Origin: CAIVPM01 sp964615145
GTDB taxonomy: Bacteria > Bacteroidota > Bacteroidia > Chitinophagales > Chitinophagaceae
Direction of reading: 5' to 3'
Assembly: GCA_964615145.1 (NCBI GenBank)
Contig: CAZTOP010000039.1
Location: 1-25,321 of the forward strand
DNA length: 25,321 nucleotides
The position numbers and the translations under genes are program-made. The notes below the pieces were generated by a model, which searched no databases, was not told the DNA's origin, and saw only the letters and a list, made by a program, of their open reading frames with translations. Shown one piece after another: positions 1 to 7,191 of the stretch (positions are counted from its first letter, which is position 1; every line of letters starts with the position of its first letter).

Positions 1-2
1 AA

Positions 3-425
3 AATTATGATGGAGATGTACAAAGTGATACTGTAGCACAAGGCTTTGGTAGCTTAGGTTTAATGACTTCTACTTTGGTTACTCCCGATGGAAAAGTAAT
101 GGAAGCAGAAGCTGCACACGGTACTGTAACTCGTCATTATCGTGAGCATCAAAAAGGAAAACCAACGTCTACAAATCCTATTGCATCAATTTTTGCTTGG
201 ACAAGAGGTTTAGAATTTAGAGGCAAATTAGATGGCAATCAAGAATTGATTAATTTCTGTCAGGCTCTTGAACAAGTTTGTGTAGAAACTGTTGAAAGTG
301 GCAAAATGACTAAGGACTTAGCTGTTTGTATTCACGGAAATAAAGTAAATCATGGCGAACATTATTTATATACTGAAGAGTTTTTAGATGCTTTGGATAA
401 TAACCTAAAAGCTAAGCTGGGTTAA
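3..425 (+). CDS. icd: NADP-dependent isocitrate dehydrogenase, C-terminal part
   Basis: Partial gene; the 5' end lies outside the window. The open frame already runs at base 3, before the first in-frame ATG (base 63), so that ATG is internal. The 140 visible residues begin NYDGDVQSDTVAQGFGSLG, a signature of the homodimeric, eukaryote-like NADP isocitrate dehydrogenases. This is followed by the EAAHGTVTRHYREHQKG coenzyme-binding stretch and the TNPIASIFAWTRGL segment. The enzyme oxidatively decarboxylates isocitrate to 2-oxoglutarate in the TCA cycle, makes NADPH, and acts in the cytosol. Family members are about 400-410 residues, so roughly the last third is present. The reading frame is intact to its TAA, and a strong hairpin terminator follows within 20 bases. 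Identification is by family motifs and is secure; only the paralogue type could be debated. Confidence 0.95.
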   Translation, partial: NYDGDVQSDTVAQGFGSLGLMTSTLVTPDGKVMEAEAAHGTVTRHYREHQKGKPTSTNPIASIFAWTRGLEFRGKLDGNQELINFCQALEQVCVETVESGKMTKDLAVCIHGNKVNHGEHYLYTEEFLDALDNNLKAKLG

Positions 426-443
426 TAATCACAAAACAAAAAG

Positions 444-474
444 AGGCAGCTTTTTTTAAAAGCTGCCTTTTTTT
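444..474. terminator. Bidirectional Rho-independent terminator between icd and DUF3467 gene
   Basis: A perfect 11-bp stem (444-454 pairing with 458-468; arm AGGCAGCTTTT) has a 3-base loop and is followed by a run of T to base 474. On the minus strand the same stem is followed by CTTTTTGTTTTG, so it can also end the convergent gene whose stop codon is at 477. Confidence 0.9.
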
Positions 475-476
475 GT

Positions 477-788
477 TTATGCTTGTGCGGTTGGACCGCC
501 AAAATTCATTGGAATTTCTACTTGTTCTAAATCTTTAATAATACCATTTGCTGCCTCATAACGTTGAATATTTTCTACCATTGCTTTCATAAAACGTTTA
601 GCATGCATTGGTGTAAAAATAATACGACTTTTAACTTTACTTTTAGGTGTATTGGGCATTACACTTACAAAATCTATTACAAACTCTGCATGACTATGAG
701 TAATAATTGCAAGATTAGCATAATTACCATCTGCCATTTCTTCGCTAATTTCAATGTTCAATTGATTGTTGTTTTGTTGTTCTTCCAT
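477..788 (-). CDS. DUF3467 domain protein
   Basis: A 103-residue soluble protein with no signal peptide or membrane segment. It matches the DUF3467 family pattern: an N-terminal strand (NIEISEEMADGNYANLAIITHSHAEFVIDFV), a central MPN...KVKSRIIFTPMHAKRFMKAM segment and a short amphipathic C-terminal helix. The family is widespread in Bacteroidota and has no established function. The ATG at 788 is preceded by a good Bacteroidota promoter (845-874), giving a leader of about 50 bases. The gene stands alone: its 3' end faces icd across a shared terminator, and its 5' end is divergent from the DedA gene. The family call is from memory of the consensus. Confidence 0.85.
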   Translation of the reverse strand: MEEQQNNNQLNIEISEEMADGNYANLAIITHSHAEFVIDFVSVMPNTPKSKVKSRIIFTPMHAKRFMKAMVENIQRYEAANGIIKDLEQVEIPMNFGGPTAQA

Positions 789-844
789 TTTTTTAAATTA
801 ATTAGTTAATACTATTTATCGTTTATTATATCTTGTTAATATTA

Positions 845-874
845 CAAATATAGTTGTAGTGTTTATATAGCAAA
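845..874 (-). promoter_or_regulatory. Bacteroidota-type promoter of the DUF3467 gene
   Basis: Read on the minus strand: -33 TTTG (874-871), an 18-bp spacer, and -7 TATATTTG (852-845), an exact match to TAnnTTTG. The predicted transcription start is near 839, about 50 bases before the ATG at 788. Confidence 0.65.
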
Positions 875-924
875 GTTTGATTAACATTGTGCCAAGTTTT
901 TTCAAATTATAGATAGATTTATTT

Positions 925-1602
925 ATGTTACAATTTATTCTCTTAGATTTTCATTGGAGTCAACTATTACAACCTCAATTTTATATTGAACATGGTGGCT
1001 TATGGTTGTTGCTGTTTGTAATTTTTGCCGAAACTGGCTTGTTTGCTGGTTTCTTTTTGCCAGGCGATAGTTTGCTTTTTGTAGCAGGAATTTATAATCA
1101 AGAACTAATTACAACATATTTTCCATTCATTCAGAATGAATATGTACAATTATTTTTGCTATGGTTACTAATATCATCAGCAGGAATTTTAGGAAACTCA
1201 GTTGGATATTGGTTTGGAAATAAAGTTGGTCATGCTATGTATGGTTGGAAAGAGAATTTTTTATTCAAGAAAAAATACTTGGAACAAGCCCACGATTTTT
1301 ACGAAAAACACGGAGTTGGATTTATTGTGTTTGCAAGGTTTTTACCAATTGTAAGAACCTTTGCCCCAATAATAGCTGGCATTGTTAAAATGGATAAAAA
1401 GAAATTTAATTTTTATAATGTAGTGGGCAGTTTAGCTTGGGTTCTAAGTATGCTAATAGCTGGGCATTTTTTACAAAAGTGGATTCTTAATCAATTTAAT
1501 TTTGACTTAAAAAAGCACTTAGAAATTATAGTCTTAGGCATAGTATTTATTACCACTGCTCCTGTTTTATTTAAAATTTTCACTGGAAAAAAGAAAAATT
1601 AA
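925..1602 (+). CDS. DedA/VTT family membrane protein
   Basis: A 225-residue polytopic membrane protein of the DedA (VTT/SNARE-associated) family. The family has been linked to lipid-carrier scrambling, membrane homeostasis and proton-motive-force-dependent transport; the substrate of this member is unknown. Visible signatures are FAETGLFAGFFLPGDSLLF (residues 34-52, with Glu36 and the LPGD turn), the glycine-rich GNSVGYWFGNKVG (90-102), and the hallmark ARFLPIVRTFAPIIAG (137-152) with two Arg and two Pro. About four to five hydrophobic segments are present, the last near residues 204-219. Length is normal for the family. The MFS gene starts 18 bases after its stop, suggesting a DedA-MFS-dprA transcript. 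No clear -33/-7 pair was found upstream. Confidence 0.9.
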   Translation: MLQFILLDFHWSQLLQPQFYIEHGGLWLLLFVIFAETGLFAGFFLPGDSLLFVAGIYNQELITTYFPFIQNEYVQLFLLWLLISSAGILGNSVGYWFGNKVGHAMYGWKENFLFKKKYLEQAHDFYEKHGVGFIVFARFLPIVRTFAPIIAGIVKMDKKKFNFYNVVGSLAWVLSMLIAGHFLQKWILNQFNFDLKKHLEIIVLGIVFITTAPVLFKIFTGKKKN

Positions 1603-1620
1603 ATAATAAATAATTTAACA

Positions 1621-2871
1621 ATGCAAAAAAAAGAGCTCGGCATTTTTTCACTGCCAGTTATGGTGGGTGCATTAGGTTTTTTTGTTGATATTTACGACTT
1701 ATTAGTATTTAATATTGTAAGAAAATCCAGCCTTGGCAGCTTGGGATTAAATGCTGAGCAAATTAAAATACAAGGAGAAAATATTATAAGCTGGCAAATG
1801 ATAGGCTTAGCAATTGGTGGCATTATTTGGGGTATAATGGGTGATAAAAAAGGCAGAAAGTCTGTACTATTTGGCTCTATTCTTTTATATTCACTAACAA
1901 CAATTGCTAATGGATTTGTACAAGATGTAACCACTTACACAATCTTGAGGTTTGTTGCAGGCTTGGGTTTAGCAGGAGAATTAGGTGCAAGCATTACACT
2001 TACAAGTGAAATGTTACCCAAAGAAAAAAGAGGCATAGCTGCTGCAATTATTGCTACATCTGGTGTAATGGGCACTATAACTGCCTACATAGTCCAAGCT
2101 TCATCAAATGGAAACTGGCGATTATGTTACTTAATTGGTGGAGTAATGGGACTGCTTTTATTATTACTAAGAGTAAAAATATTAGATAGTTCCATGTACG
2201 ATAAAACTAAAGAGGACAATATAAAAATGGGTAACTTCTTTATGTTTTTTAATAACAAAGATAGATTTTTTAGGTACTTAAAAAGCATCTTAATTGGCTT
2301 GCCTGTTTGGTATGTAATAGGCGTACTTATTAGCTTTTCAGACCAGTTCGCAGAGAAATTTGGTATAAAAGATTTTGATCAGCCTAAAGCTTTAATGCTT
2401 CAATATGTTGGATTAGCTTTTGGCGATATGTTTGCTGGTATACTTAGTAATATGATTAAAAGTCGTAAAAAAACTTTGCTTATATACTATTCAATATTAA
2501 GTATATTCATTTGTTTGTTTTTTACTTTAAAAGGTGGTGGCAATGCCTTTAATATGTATTTGCTTTGCATTTTATTAGGTTTTGGCTCTGGCATTTCTGT
2601 ACTTTACATAACAATGAGTGCCGAAAATTTCGGAACAAATCTTAGAGCTTCTGCTGCAATTTCAATCCCTAATTTGGTTCGTGTTCTCTTGGTGCCAATT
2701 TTATTTTTATTTAAATTTATTCGTAGCGATGTTTTTTTTACAGCATCAGATAATTCGTCTTACGTAACTGCTGCCTGGATAGTTGGAATTGTTGTAATGG
2801 CTATAGGTTTCATTGCAGCGGTAAAAACTAAGGATACTTTTGGAAAAGAGCTAGATTTTGTTGAAAAATAA
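1621..2871 (+). CDS. MFS transporter (metabolite/sugar symporter-like)
   Basis: A 416-residue inner-membrane protein with about 12 hydrophobic segments. It carries the major facilitator motif A in the loop after segment 2 (GIIWGIMGDKKGRKSVLFG, residues 67-85). It also has the RFVAGLGLAGELGASITLTSEMLPKEKRG stretch after segment 4, typical of the metabolite:H+ symporter and sugar porter branch. The substrate cannot be read from the sequence; the family moves organic acids, sugars or compatible solutes by proton symport. It sits 18 bases after the DedA gene and 12 bases before dprA on the same strand, so co-transcription is likely although the functions look unrelated. No truncation is seen. Confidence 0.85.
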   Translation: MQKKELGIFSLPVMVGALGFFVDIYDLLVFNIVRKSSLGSLGLNAEQIKIQGENIISWQMIGLAIGGIIWGIMGDKKGRKSVLFGSILLYSLTTIANGFVQDVTTYTILRFVAGLGLAGELGASITLTSEMLPKEKRGIAAAIIATSGVMGTITAYIVQASSNGNWRLCYLIGGVMGLLLLLLRVKILDSSMYDKTKEDNIKMGNFFMFFNNKDRFFRYLKSILIGLPVWYVIGVLISFSDQFAEKFGIKDFDQPKALMLQYVGLAFGDMFAGILSNMIKSRKKTLLIYYSILSIFICLFFTLKGGGNAFNMYLLCILLGFGSGISVLYITMSAENFGTNLRASAAISIPNLVRVLLVPILFLFKFIRSDVFFTASDNSSYVTAAWIVGIVVMAIGFIAAVKTKDTFGKELDFVEK

Positions 2872-2883
2872 TTTGCAATTGCA

Positions 2884-3981
2884 ATGAACAATGACTTAAT
2901 ATATCAAATTGCATTAACAGAAATTCCCAATATTGGTTCAGTGCAAGCAAAATTACTTATTGACCATTTTAAAACTGCAGAATCTATTTTCAAAGCAAAA
3001 AAGAAAGATTTAAGTTGTATAGATGGAATAGGTGAAATTAGAGCCAATCATATAAAGGCCTTTAACAACTTTAAAGAGGCTGAAGAAGAAATTGAATTTA
3101 TTCAAAAACATCACATCAAGCCATTATTTATTGGCGAAGATAGTTATCCAAAAAAACTATTACATTGCTATGATGCCCCTACCCTACTGTATTACAGAGG
3201 AACGGCAGATTTAAATTCTGAAAAAATAATTAGCATTATTGGCACAAGAAATAATACTGATTATGGTAAACAAGTAACAGAAAAATTAGTTGAAGATTTA
3301 TCACAACATCAAGTTACAATTATTAGCGGACTAGCCTTTGGCATAGATGCAATTGCACATAAAGCAGCAGTAAAAAACAATATGTCAACCGTTGGTGTTT
3401 TAGCACACGGCTTAGATTCAATTTATCCTGTACAGCATAAATCATTAGCTAAAGAAATGCTTTTAATGGGTGGTTTATTAACAGAATTCAAAAAAAATAC
3501 AAAAGCAGATAAGCACAATTTTCCTAGAAGAAATAGAATAGTTGCTGGAATTTCAGATGCAACGATAGTTATAGAAACTGCAACCAAAGGCGGAAGTATG
3601 ATAACTGCTGAACTTGCTTATAATTATAATAGAGATTTATTTGCTATACCTGGTAAAATTACAGACAGCAAAAGTTTAGGTTGTTTAAAACTGATACAAC
3701 AAAATAAAGCAGTTCTATTAACAGATGCAGAACAGCTTCTTGAAGAAATGGGTTGGAGGAACAGACAAACCTCGGTAAAAAAACAAAGAGAATTATTTAT
3801 AGAGCTAACAGACGAAGAGCAGATTGTTCTTGATATTATTAAGCAAAAAAACAGTGTTCACATTGATGAAATATATACCAAATCATTGTTAAGCAGTAGT
3901 TCTGTAGCATCAGCCATTTTAAACTTAGAAATACAAAATATAATTAATTGCTTACCCGGTAAAATGTATAGTATTAACTAG
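2884..3981 (+). CDS. dprA: DNA processing protein DprA (Smf)
   Basis: A 365-residue cytosolic protein. DprA protects incoming single-stranded DNA and loads RecA onto it during natural transformation. Domains in order: an N-terminal helix-hairpin-helix-like region (about 1-75, with KDLSCIDGIGEIRANHI), the Rossmann-like DprA core (about 100-300) and a C-terminal winged helix (about 305-365, QKNSVHIDEIYTKSLLSSSSVASAILNLE). Core motifs are SIIGTRNNTDYG, ISGLAFGIDAIAHKAA, HGLDSIYP, the FPRRNRIVAGIS segment and ETATKGGSMITAELA. Length and all motifs are complete, so the gene looks functional. It ends 4 bases from the stop of the convergent SET gene, leaving no room for a separate terminator. Confidence 0.95.
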   Translation: MNNDLIYQIALTEIPNIGSVQAKLLIDHFKTAESIFKAKKKDLSCIDGIGEIRANHIKAFNNFKEAEEEIEFIQKHHIKPLFIGEDSYPKKLLHCYDAPTLLYYRGTADLNSEKIISIIGTRNNTDYGKQVTEKLVEDLSQHQVTIISGLAFGIDAIAHKAAVKNNMSTVGVLAHGLDSIYPVQHKSLAKEMLLMGGLLTEFKKNTKADKHNFPRRNRIVAGISDATIVIETATKGGSMITAELAYNYNRDLFAIPGKITDSKSLGCLKLIQQNKAVLLTDAEQLLEEMGWRNRQTSVKKQRELFIELTDEEQIVLDIIKQKNSVHIDEIYTKSLLSSSSVASAILNLEIQNIINCLPGKMYSIN

Positions 3982-3985
3982 AATT

Positions 3986-4375
3986 TTATTTAATTTTTGA
4001 ATGAAACCAAACTGGAGTTGCGTCTGTTGGATCTGCATTATAATTAATAAAAAGCTCTTCACCGGCAGCAATTTCCTTAACTGTTGAAATAGTAATCGTT
4101 TCATTTTCATAATCCATTTCATAATCACAATTTGAATTGTAGCTATGATTATACATTGAAATATACCCCATTCCTAAAGCTCTTTTCTTTGTGCTAACTC
4201 CCCATTCAAAAAAATAATTAAATAGTAGTGTTTTTTCAGCATCAGCAACTTCTTTAACAGGAAATACAAGTACAGGAGATATTTCAATTATCGTGTTTGC
4301 AGGTATATTTTCACTTGTGTAAACACCTCTTCCTTTGTTAGGCGAATATGCAACAGTTAAACTTGGTAAAATCAT
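3986..4375 (-). CDS. Small SET-domain protein, putative lysine methyltransferase
   Basis: A 129-residue protein consisting of one compact SET domain. The N-terminal GRGVYTSENIPANTIIEISP (15-34) matches the first SET motif (GxGxxA...I..GxxI.EY). NHSYNSNC (76-83) corresponds to the S-adenosylmethionine-binding NHSxxPN motif, and GEELFINYN (105-113) to the GEELTxxY motif with Tyr112 as the catalytic tyrosine. There are no pre-SET or post-SET cysteine clusters, as is usual for short bacterial members. It probably transfers methyl groups from SAM to protein lysine, but no bacterial substrate is evident here. It has its own leader and no close same-strand partner. The NHS motif has Ser/Asn where Pro/Asn is usual, so activity is unproven. 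Confidence 0.8.
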   Translation of the reverse strand: MILPSLTVAYSPNKGRGVYTSENIPANTIIEISPVLVFPVKEVADAEKTLLFNYFFEWGVSTKKRALGMGYISMYNHSYNSNCDYEMDYENETITISTVKEIAAGEELFINYNADPTDATPVWFHSKIK

Positions 4376-4434
4376 TGAATTAAATTGAAACTGCGGTATG
4401 TTAGTAAAAAAAAAGTAGTAAAAAAAATGCTTAT

Positions 4435-5178
4435 CTAATTGTGCTTTACAACATCTGGAAAAATTTGAAAAATAGCATCAGAAGCTGGTGTTATACCTGT
4501 TGGTGTTGTAAGTATAACACTATAAATTCCTTTACTGTCAATATTTACACCTTTTCTGTAACTACTAGTAATAGTATCGTTGTACATATAAATTCCATAA
4601 GAACCAGCACCTACAGTGTTAAATTTTGTATAGCCATCATAAGTTGTGTGGTCTAAGAAATTCCTGTTTTTTTGATCAACAATATCAAAGCCTGGGCAAA
4701 TTAATCTAACATTAATATAATTTAAGTATGCTTCTGTTCTAAAATCAAGAACCCTCAAAGAAGCAAAACCCGTATTTAAAGTTGTGGGTAAATCATCTCT
4801 CACCAAATTCGATTTCCATTCATTTCCTACTTTATAAAAAAAACAAGAATAGTTATTGTTATTAGCAAGTGTATGACTAACATCGAGCAAAGTAGTTGTT
4901 GCATTAGAAAAAGTAATTTTAACATTGTTTACACCATCTTTTGCAGTTATATATGATGATGCATAATACTTAGCAACTGATGTTACTTTAGTCGAATTTA
5001 AATACACATTAGTTGCTCCATAATCCATTACATTGAAGAACTTTATTTTGGGTGCAACCACAGTTGTAGTAGTTGTAGGGGTTGTGGTTGTATTGTCTGT
5101 AGTTGTTGCATATTTCGTACAACTTCCCAAAGAAATTGCAAAAAATAAAACCCAAAATTTTTGAAAAAATGTTTTCAT
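4435..5178 (-). CDS. Putative lipoprotein, DUF4397-like, downstream gene of a pair
   Basis: The predicted product is 247 residues from the ATG at 5178. A TTG further upstream (5202) keeps the frame open, but it would overlap the preceding gene and put eight polar residues before the signal peptide. The ATG gives MKTFFQKFWVLFFAISLGSC, a classical lipoprotein signal with lipobox LGSC. After the Cys come TKYATT and a Thr-rich linker (about residues 21-41). The body is beta-rich and begins PKIKFFNVMDYGATNVYLN, similar to the DUF4397 style of repeat (cell-envelope proteins of unknown role). It starts 7 bases after the stop of the preceding lipoprotein gene and surely shares its transcript. Function is not known; envelope location is inferred from the signal. 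Confidence 0.7.
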   Translation of the reverse strand: MKTFFQKFWVLFFAISLGSCTKYATTTDNTTTTPTTTTTVVAPKIKFFNVMDYGATNVYLNSTKVTSVAKYYASSYITAKDGVNNVKITFSNATTTLLDVSHTLANNNNYSCFFYKVGNEWKSNLVRDDLPTTLNTGFASLRVLDFRTEAYLNYINVRLICPGFDIVDQKNRNFLDHTTYDGYTKFNTVGAGSYGIYMYNDTITSSYRKGVNIDSKGIYSVILTTPTGITPASDAIFQIFPDVVKHN

Positions 5179-5185
5179 AGTATGA

Positions 5186-6046
5186 TTAATTATGACGTGC
5201 AACCTGATAATAATTTATTGGTAAAGTTCCCTTGCTGCTTGCGATATAACTTAAAGCACCAGCAAAAATTGTGTACTTTTTACCAGATTCAAAGTTCTGA
5301 GAAAAAGTTAATAAGCTACTATCCTTATAAATAAAACTTACGTTACTAAACCCAGGAGTTATTGTTTTAAAGTTATTAAATGTTGAATCTGTTCTATTAT
5401 CTAAGTAGGTCCTATTGTATACATAATAATTATCTAGATAATTACTCACTCTGAAAGTAATAGGAACAGATGTTGTTAGAGGATCTAAACTAATAAAACG
5501 AACTTGAGTTGTACCCAATGGTACGGCAGATAAGTCATTAAAAAGTATCGTTTCTCCAGCAGCTGAAACAGGCGATTTAAAAAGAATATATGAATAGTAT
5601 GAGTATGGTCTCAAATAATAAACAGCTGAAGTATATACAGCATCAGAAGTAGCACCAGATCCCATTTTATATTGAAGTAAAGTACTGCCAGCATAAACAG
5701 GCGTATAACTTCCATCTTGCTTTAGAGAAATAGAATCATTAATTTTTACATATGTACTCGCTAATCCTGTAAAAAACAATCCTTGTATGTATGCTTTAGG
5801 AATATTAGGGTCAGCAGTATTTCCACCACCACTGGTTGTTCCTGTAGATCCATTATTACCGTTTCCAGCCAATGGTGGCAAGGGAGCTGTTGTATTTCCT
5901 GATCCGCTGGAAGTAGTTGTTGCAGAGCTTGTGGCATAATTGTTACCTGTACCATATTTTGTACATCCAGTGCTCATTAAAAAAGTAAAGGCAACTAAAT
6001 ACATAGCCACTAGTTTACTTTTCTCTATTAATAAAATTTTACACAT
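5186..6046 (-). CDS. Putative lipoprotein with DUF4397-like repeats, upstream gene of a pair
   Basis: A 286-residue protein. The ATG at 6046 is preceded by AGGAG (6056-6052) with 5-base spacing, a rare clear Shine-Dalgarno for this phylum, which decides the start over a Met at residue 15. The signal peptide ends in lipobox LMSTGC, followed by TKYGT and a Ser/Gly/Thr/Asn-rich low-complexity linker of about 45 residues. The rest resembles two DUF4397 units: YVKINDSISLKQDG...SYILF, then VRFISLDPLTTSVPITFRV...ESGKKYTIFAGALS. DUF4397 domains are found on Bacteroidota and Firmicutes surface proteins; the role is unknown. The residues after the lipid Cys are not acidic, so the usual Bacteroidota surface-export signal is not seen. 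It is divergent from an ECF sigma factor gene. Confidence 0.75.
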   Translation of the reverse strand: MCKILLIEKSKLVAMYLVAFTFLMSTGCTKYGTGNNYATSSATTTSSGSGNTTAPLPPLAGNGNNGSTGTTSGGGNTADPNIPKAYIQGLFFTGLASTYVKINDSISLKQDGSYTPVYAGSTLLQYKMGSGATSDAVYTSAVYYLRPYSYYSYILFKSPVSAAGETILFNDLSAVPLGTTQVRFISLDPLTTSVPITFRVSNYLDNYYVYNRTYLDNRTDSTFNNFKTITPGFSNVSFIYKDSSLLTFSQNFESGKKYTIFAGALSYIASSKGTLPINYYQVARHN

Positions 6047-6069
6047 AACTACTCCTATTAATTAATAAT

Positions 6070-6098
6070 CAAAAATACTGAAGTAAAATAATTTACAA
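6070..6098 (-). promoter_or_regulatory. Promoter of the lipoprotein pair
   Basis: Minus strand: -33 TTG (6098-6096), an 18-bp spacer and -7 TATTTTTG (6077-6070), an exact TAnnTTTG match. The predicted start near 6064 leaves a leader of about 18 bases that contains the AGGAG ribosome binding site. Confidence 0.6.
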
Positions 6099-6306
6099 CA
6101 GCAATAACTAGGAGGATCAATTAGTTTTCATTGAAGGACAGAATTTCAATTAAACCTTTTTCTAAATGAAAATACGGCTTAATTTCTTATTAACGATATT
6201 TTGAGAAAAATATTGTATTTGTGAATGTAAGTAATTGTTTATTCATACGTAAAATAGATTAAATAAAAATTAAACAATAATAACTACTATTTTAGCATCA
6301 CAAAGT

Positions 6307-6870
6307 ATGGAACAAAACAGAATATTGGATGCTACCAAGTGGGTAGATTTGTATAGTGATGCATTGTATGCTTATGTTTATGCCAGAACGCAACAAATTT
6401 CAATCGCCGAAGATATTGTACAGGAAACTTTTTTAAGTGCTTGGAAAGCTCGTGATAGTTACAATGGTCTAGCTTCTGAAAAAAATTGGTTATACACAAT
6501 TTGCAAAAACAAAATCATTGATTACTACAGAAAAGCATCAACAAACAAAGAAGTATTGATTAAAGAAAATGTAGAAGATGAATATTTTTTTGCCGAAAAC
6601 GGACATTTTAAAAATGACAAAAAACCTATGAAATGGGACGTTTCTTCAAATCAAATTGAAAGAAAGGAGTTCTATTCTGTTTTAGATAAATGCAAAACAA
6701 AACTAAAAGAAATTCAACAGTCTGTTTTTTCGATGAAGTATTTAGAAGATATTGAAACAGATGAAATTTGTGATATTTTGGGAATTACAGTTCAAAATTA
6801 TTGGGTATTGATGCACAGAGCGAAAGTTCAACTTAGAGCTTGTTTAGAAAAAAATTGGATTAATATATGA
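6307..6870 (+). CDS. ECF-type RNA polymerase sigma-70 factor
   Basis: A 187-residue sigma factor with only regions 2 and 4. Region 2 (about 12-80) shows DALYAYVYARTQQISIAEDIVQETFLSAWK and the region 2.3-like EKNWLYTICKNKIIDYYRK, which opens and contacts the -10 region. Region 4 (about 118-182) carries the helix-turn-helix ETDEICDILGITVQNYWVLMHRAKVQLRACLEKNW that reads the -35 element. This C-terminal NYWVLMHRAKVQLR...NW style is typical of ECF factors paired with small zinc-binding anti-sigma proteins. The stop codon overlaps the start of such a protein by four bases (ATGA), pointing to translational coupling. Target promoters cannot be read from one window; the divergent lipoprotein genes and its own promoter are candidates. 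Confidence 0.9.
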   Translation: MEQNRILDATKWVDLYSDALYAYVYARTQQISIAEDIVQETFLSAWKARDSYNGLASEKNWLYTICKNKIIDYYRKASTNKEVLIKENVEDEYFFAENGHFKNDKKPMKWDVSSNQIERKEFYSVLDKCKTKLKEIQQSVFSMKYLEDIETDEICDILGITVQNYWVLMHRAKVQLRACLEKNWINI

Positions 6871-7130
6871 GTGATAATTCAGTAATTATATCGTGTAAAA
6901 AAGCTACATATTTGATTTCAAAGCAACAAGAAACAAAAATTTCTTTTGCTGATAAAATTAGATTGAATTTTCACACTTTAATTTGCGATGTATGTAGTCA
7001 ATACAAAGCACAAACTACTTACTTTCTTAATAAAATTAAAAGTCAAAAAAAACAAGCACATTCTTTAAACATTTTATCAAAACAGAAAATCAAATTAAAA
7101 GTTAATGAAATCATTAGTACAGATAATTAG
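6867..7130 (+). CDS. Small soluble zinc-binding anti-sigma factor (ZAS/RsrA-like)
   Basis: An 87-residue basic protein without a membrane segment. It overlaps the sigma gene by 4 bases. It contains Cys10, His36, Cys40 and Cys43 in the arrangement C-x25-H-x3-C-x2-C, the zinc-associated anti-sigma motif. The spacing equals that recalled for the redox-sensing anti-sigma factor RsrA of Streptomyces (Cys11, His37, Cys41, Cys44). The C-terminal half is Lys-rich and probably helical. Inferred role: it holds the ECF factor inactive in the cytosol and releases it when the thiols are oxidised or zinc is lost. That ligand role is inferred from spacing; overall similarity is low, so the family call rests on motif, size and position. 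Confidence 0.75.
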   Translation: MSDNSVIISCKKATYLISKQQETKISFADKIRLNFHTLICDVCSQYKAQTTYFLNKIKSQKKQAHSLNILSKQKIKLKVNEIISTDN

Positions 7131-7191
7131 CTTTTTTTAAAAAGCAAAAAAATGCTCTCATATTTGCCGTGCTTTTACATAAAATTAATTT

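Noticed and set aside
564..809. Plus-strand open frame opposite the DUF3467 gene
   Set aside because: Composition is that of a reverse-strand shadow, and the opposite strand has a recognisable family and promoter.
875..895. FNR-like sequence (TTGATTAACATTG) before the DedA gene
   Set aside because: The second half-site does not match ATCAA, and no -7 box lies at the spacing seen in the other two sites.
4390..4434. Repeated A-tracts (TAGTAAAAAAAA twice) after the lipoprotein genes
   Set aside because: They give T runs on the minus strand, but no stem precedes them, so they cannot be called a terminator.
5179..5202. Upstream TTG start for the second lipoprotein gene
   Set aside because: It overlaps the preceding gene and puts polar residues before a clean lipoprotein signal; the ATG at 5178 fits better.
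7130..7145. Possible terminator hairpin (GCTTTTT/AAAAAGC) after the anti-sigma gene
   Set aside because: The stem is almost all A-T with a two-base loop and is followed by A, not T, on the coding strand.
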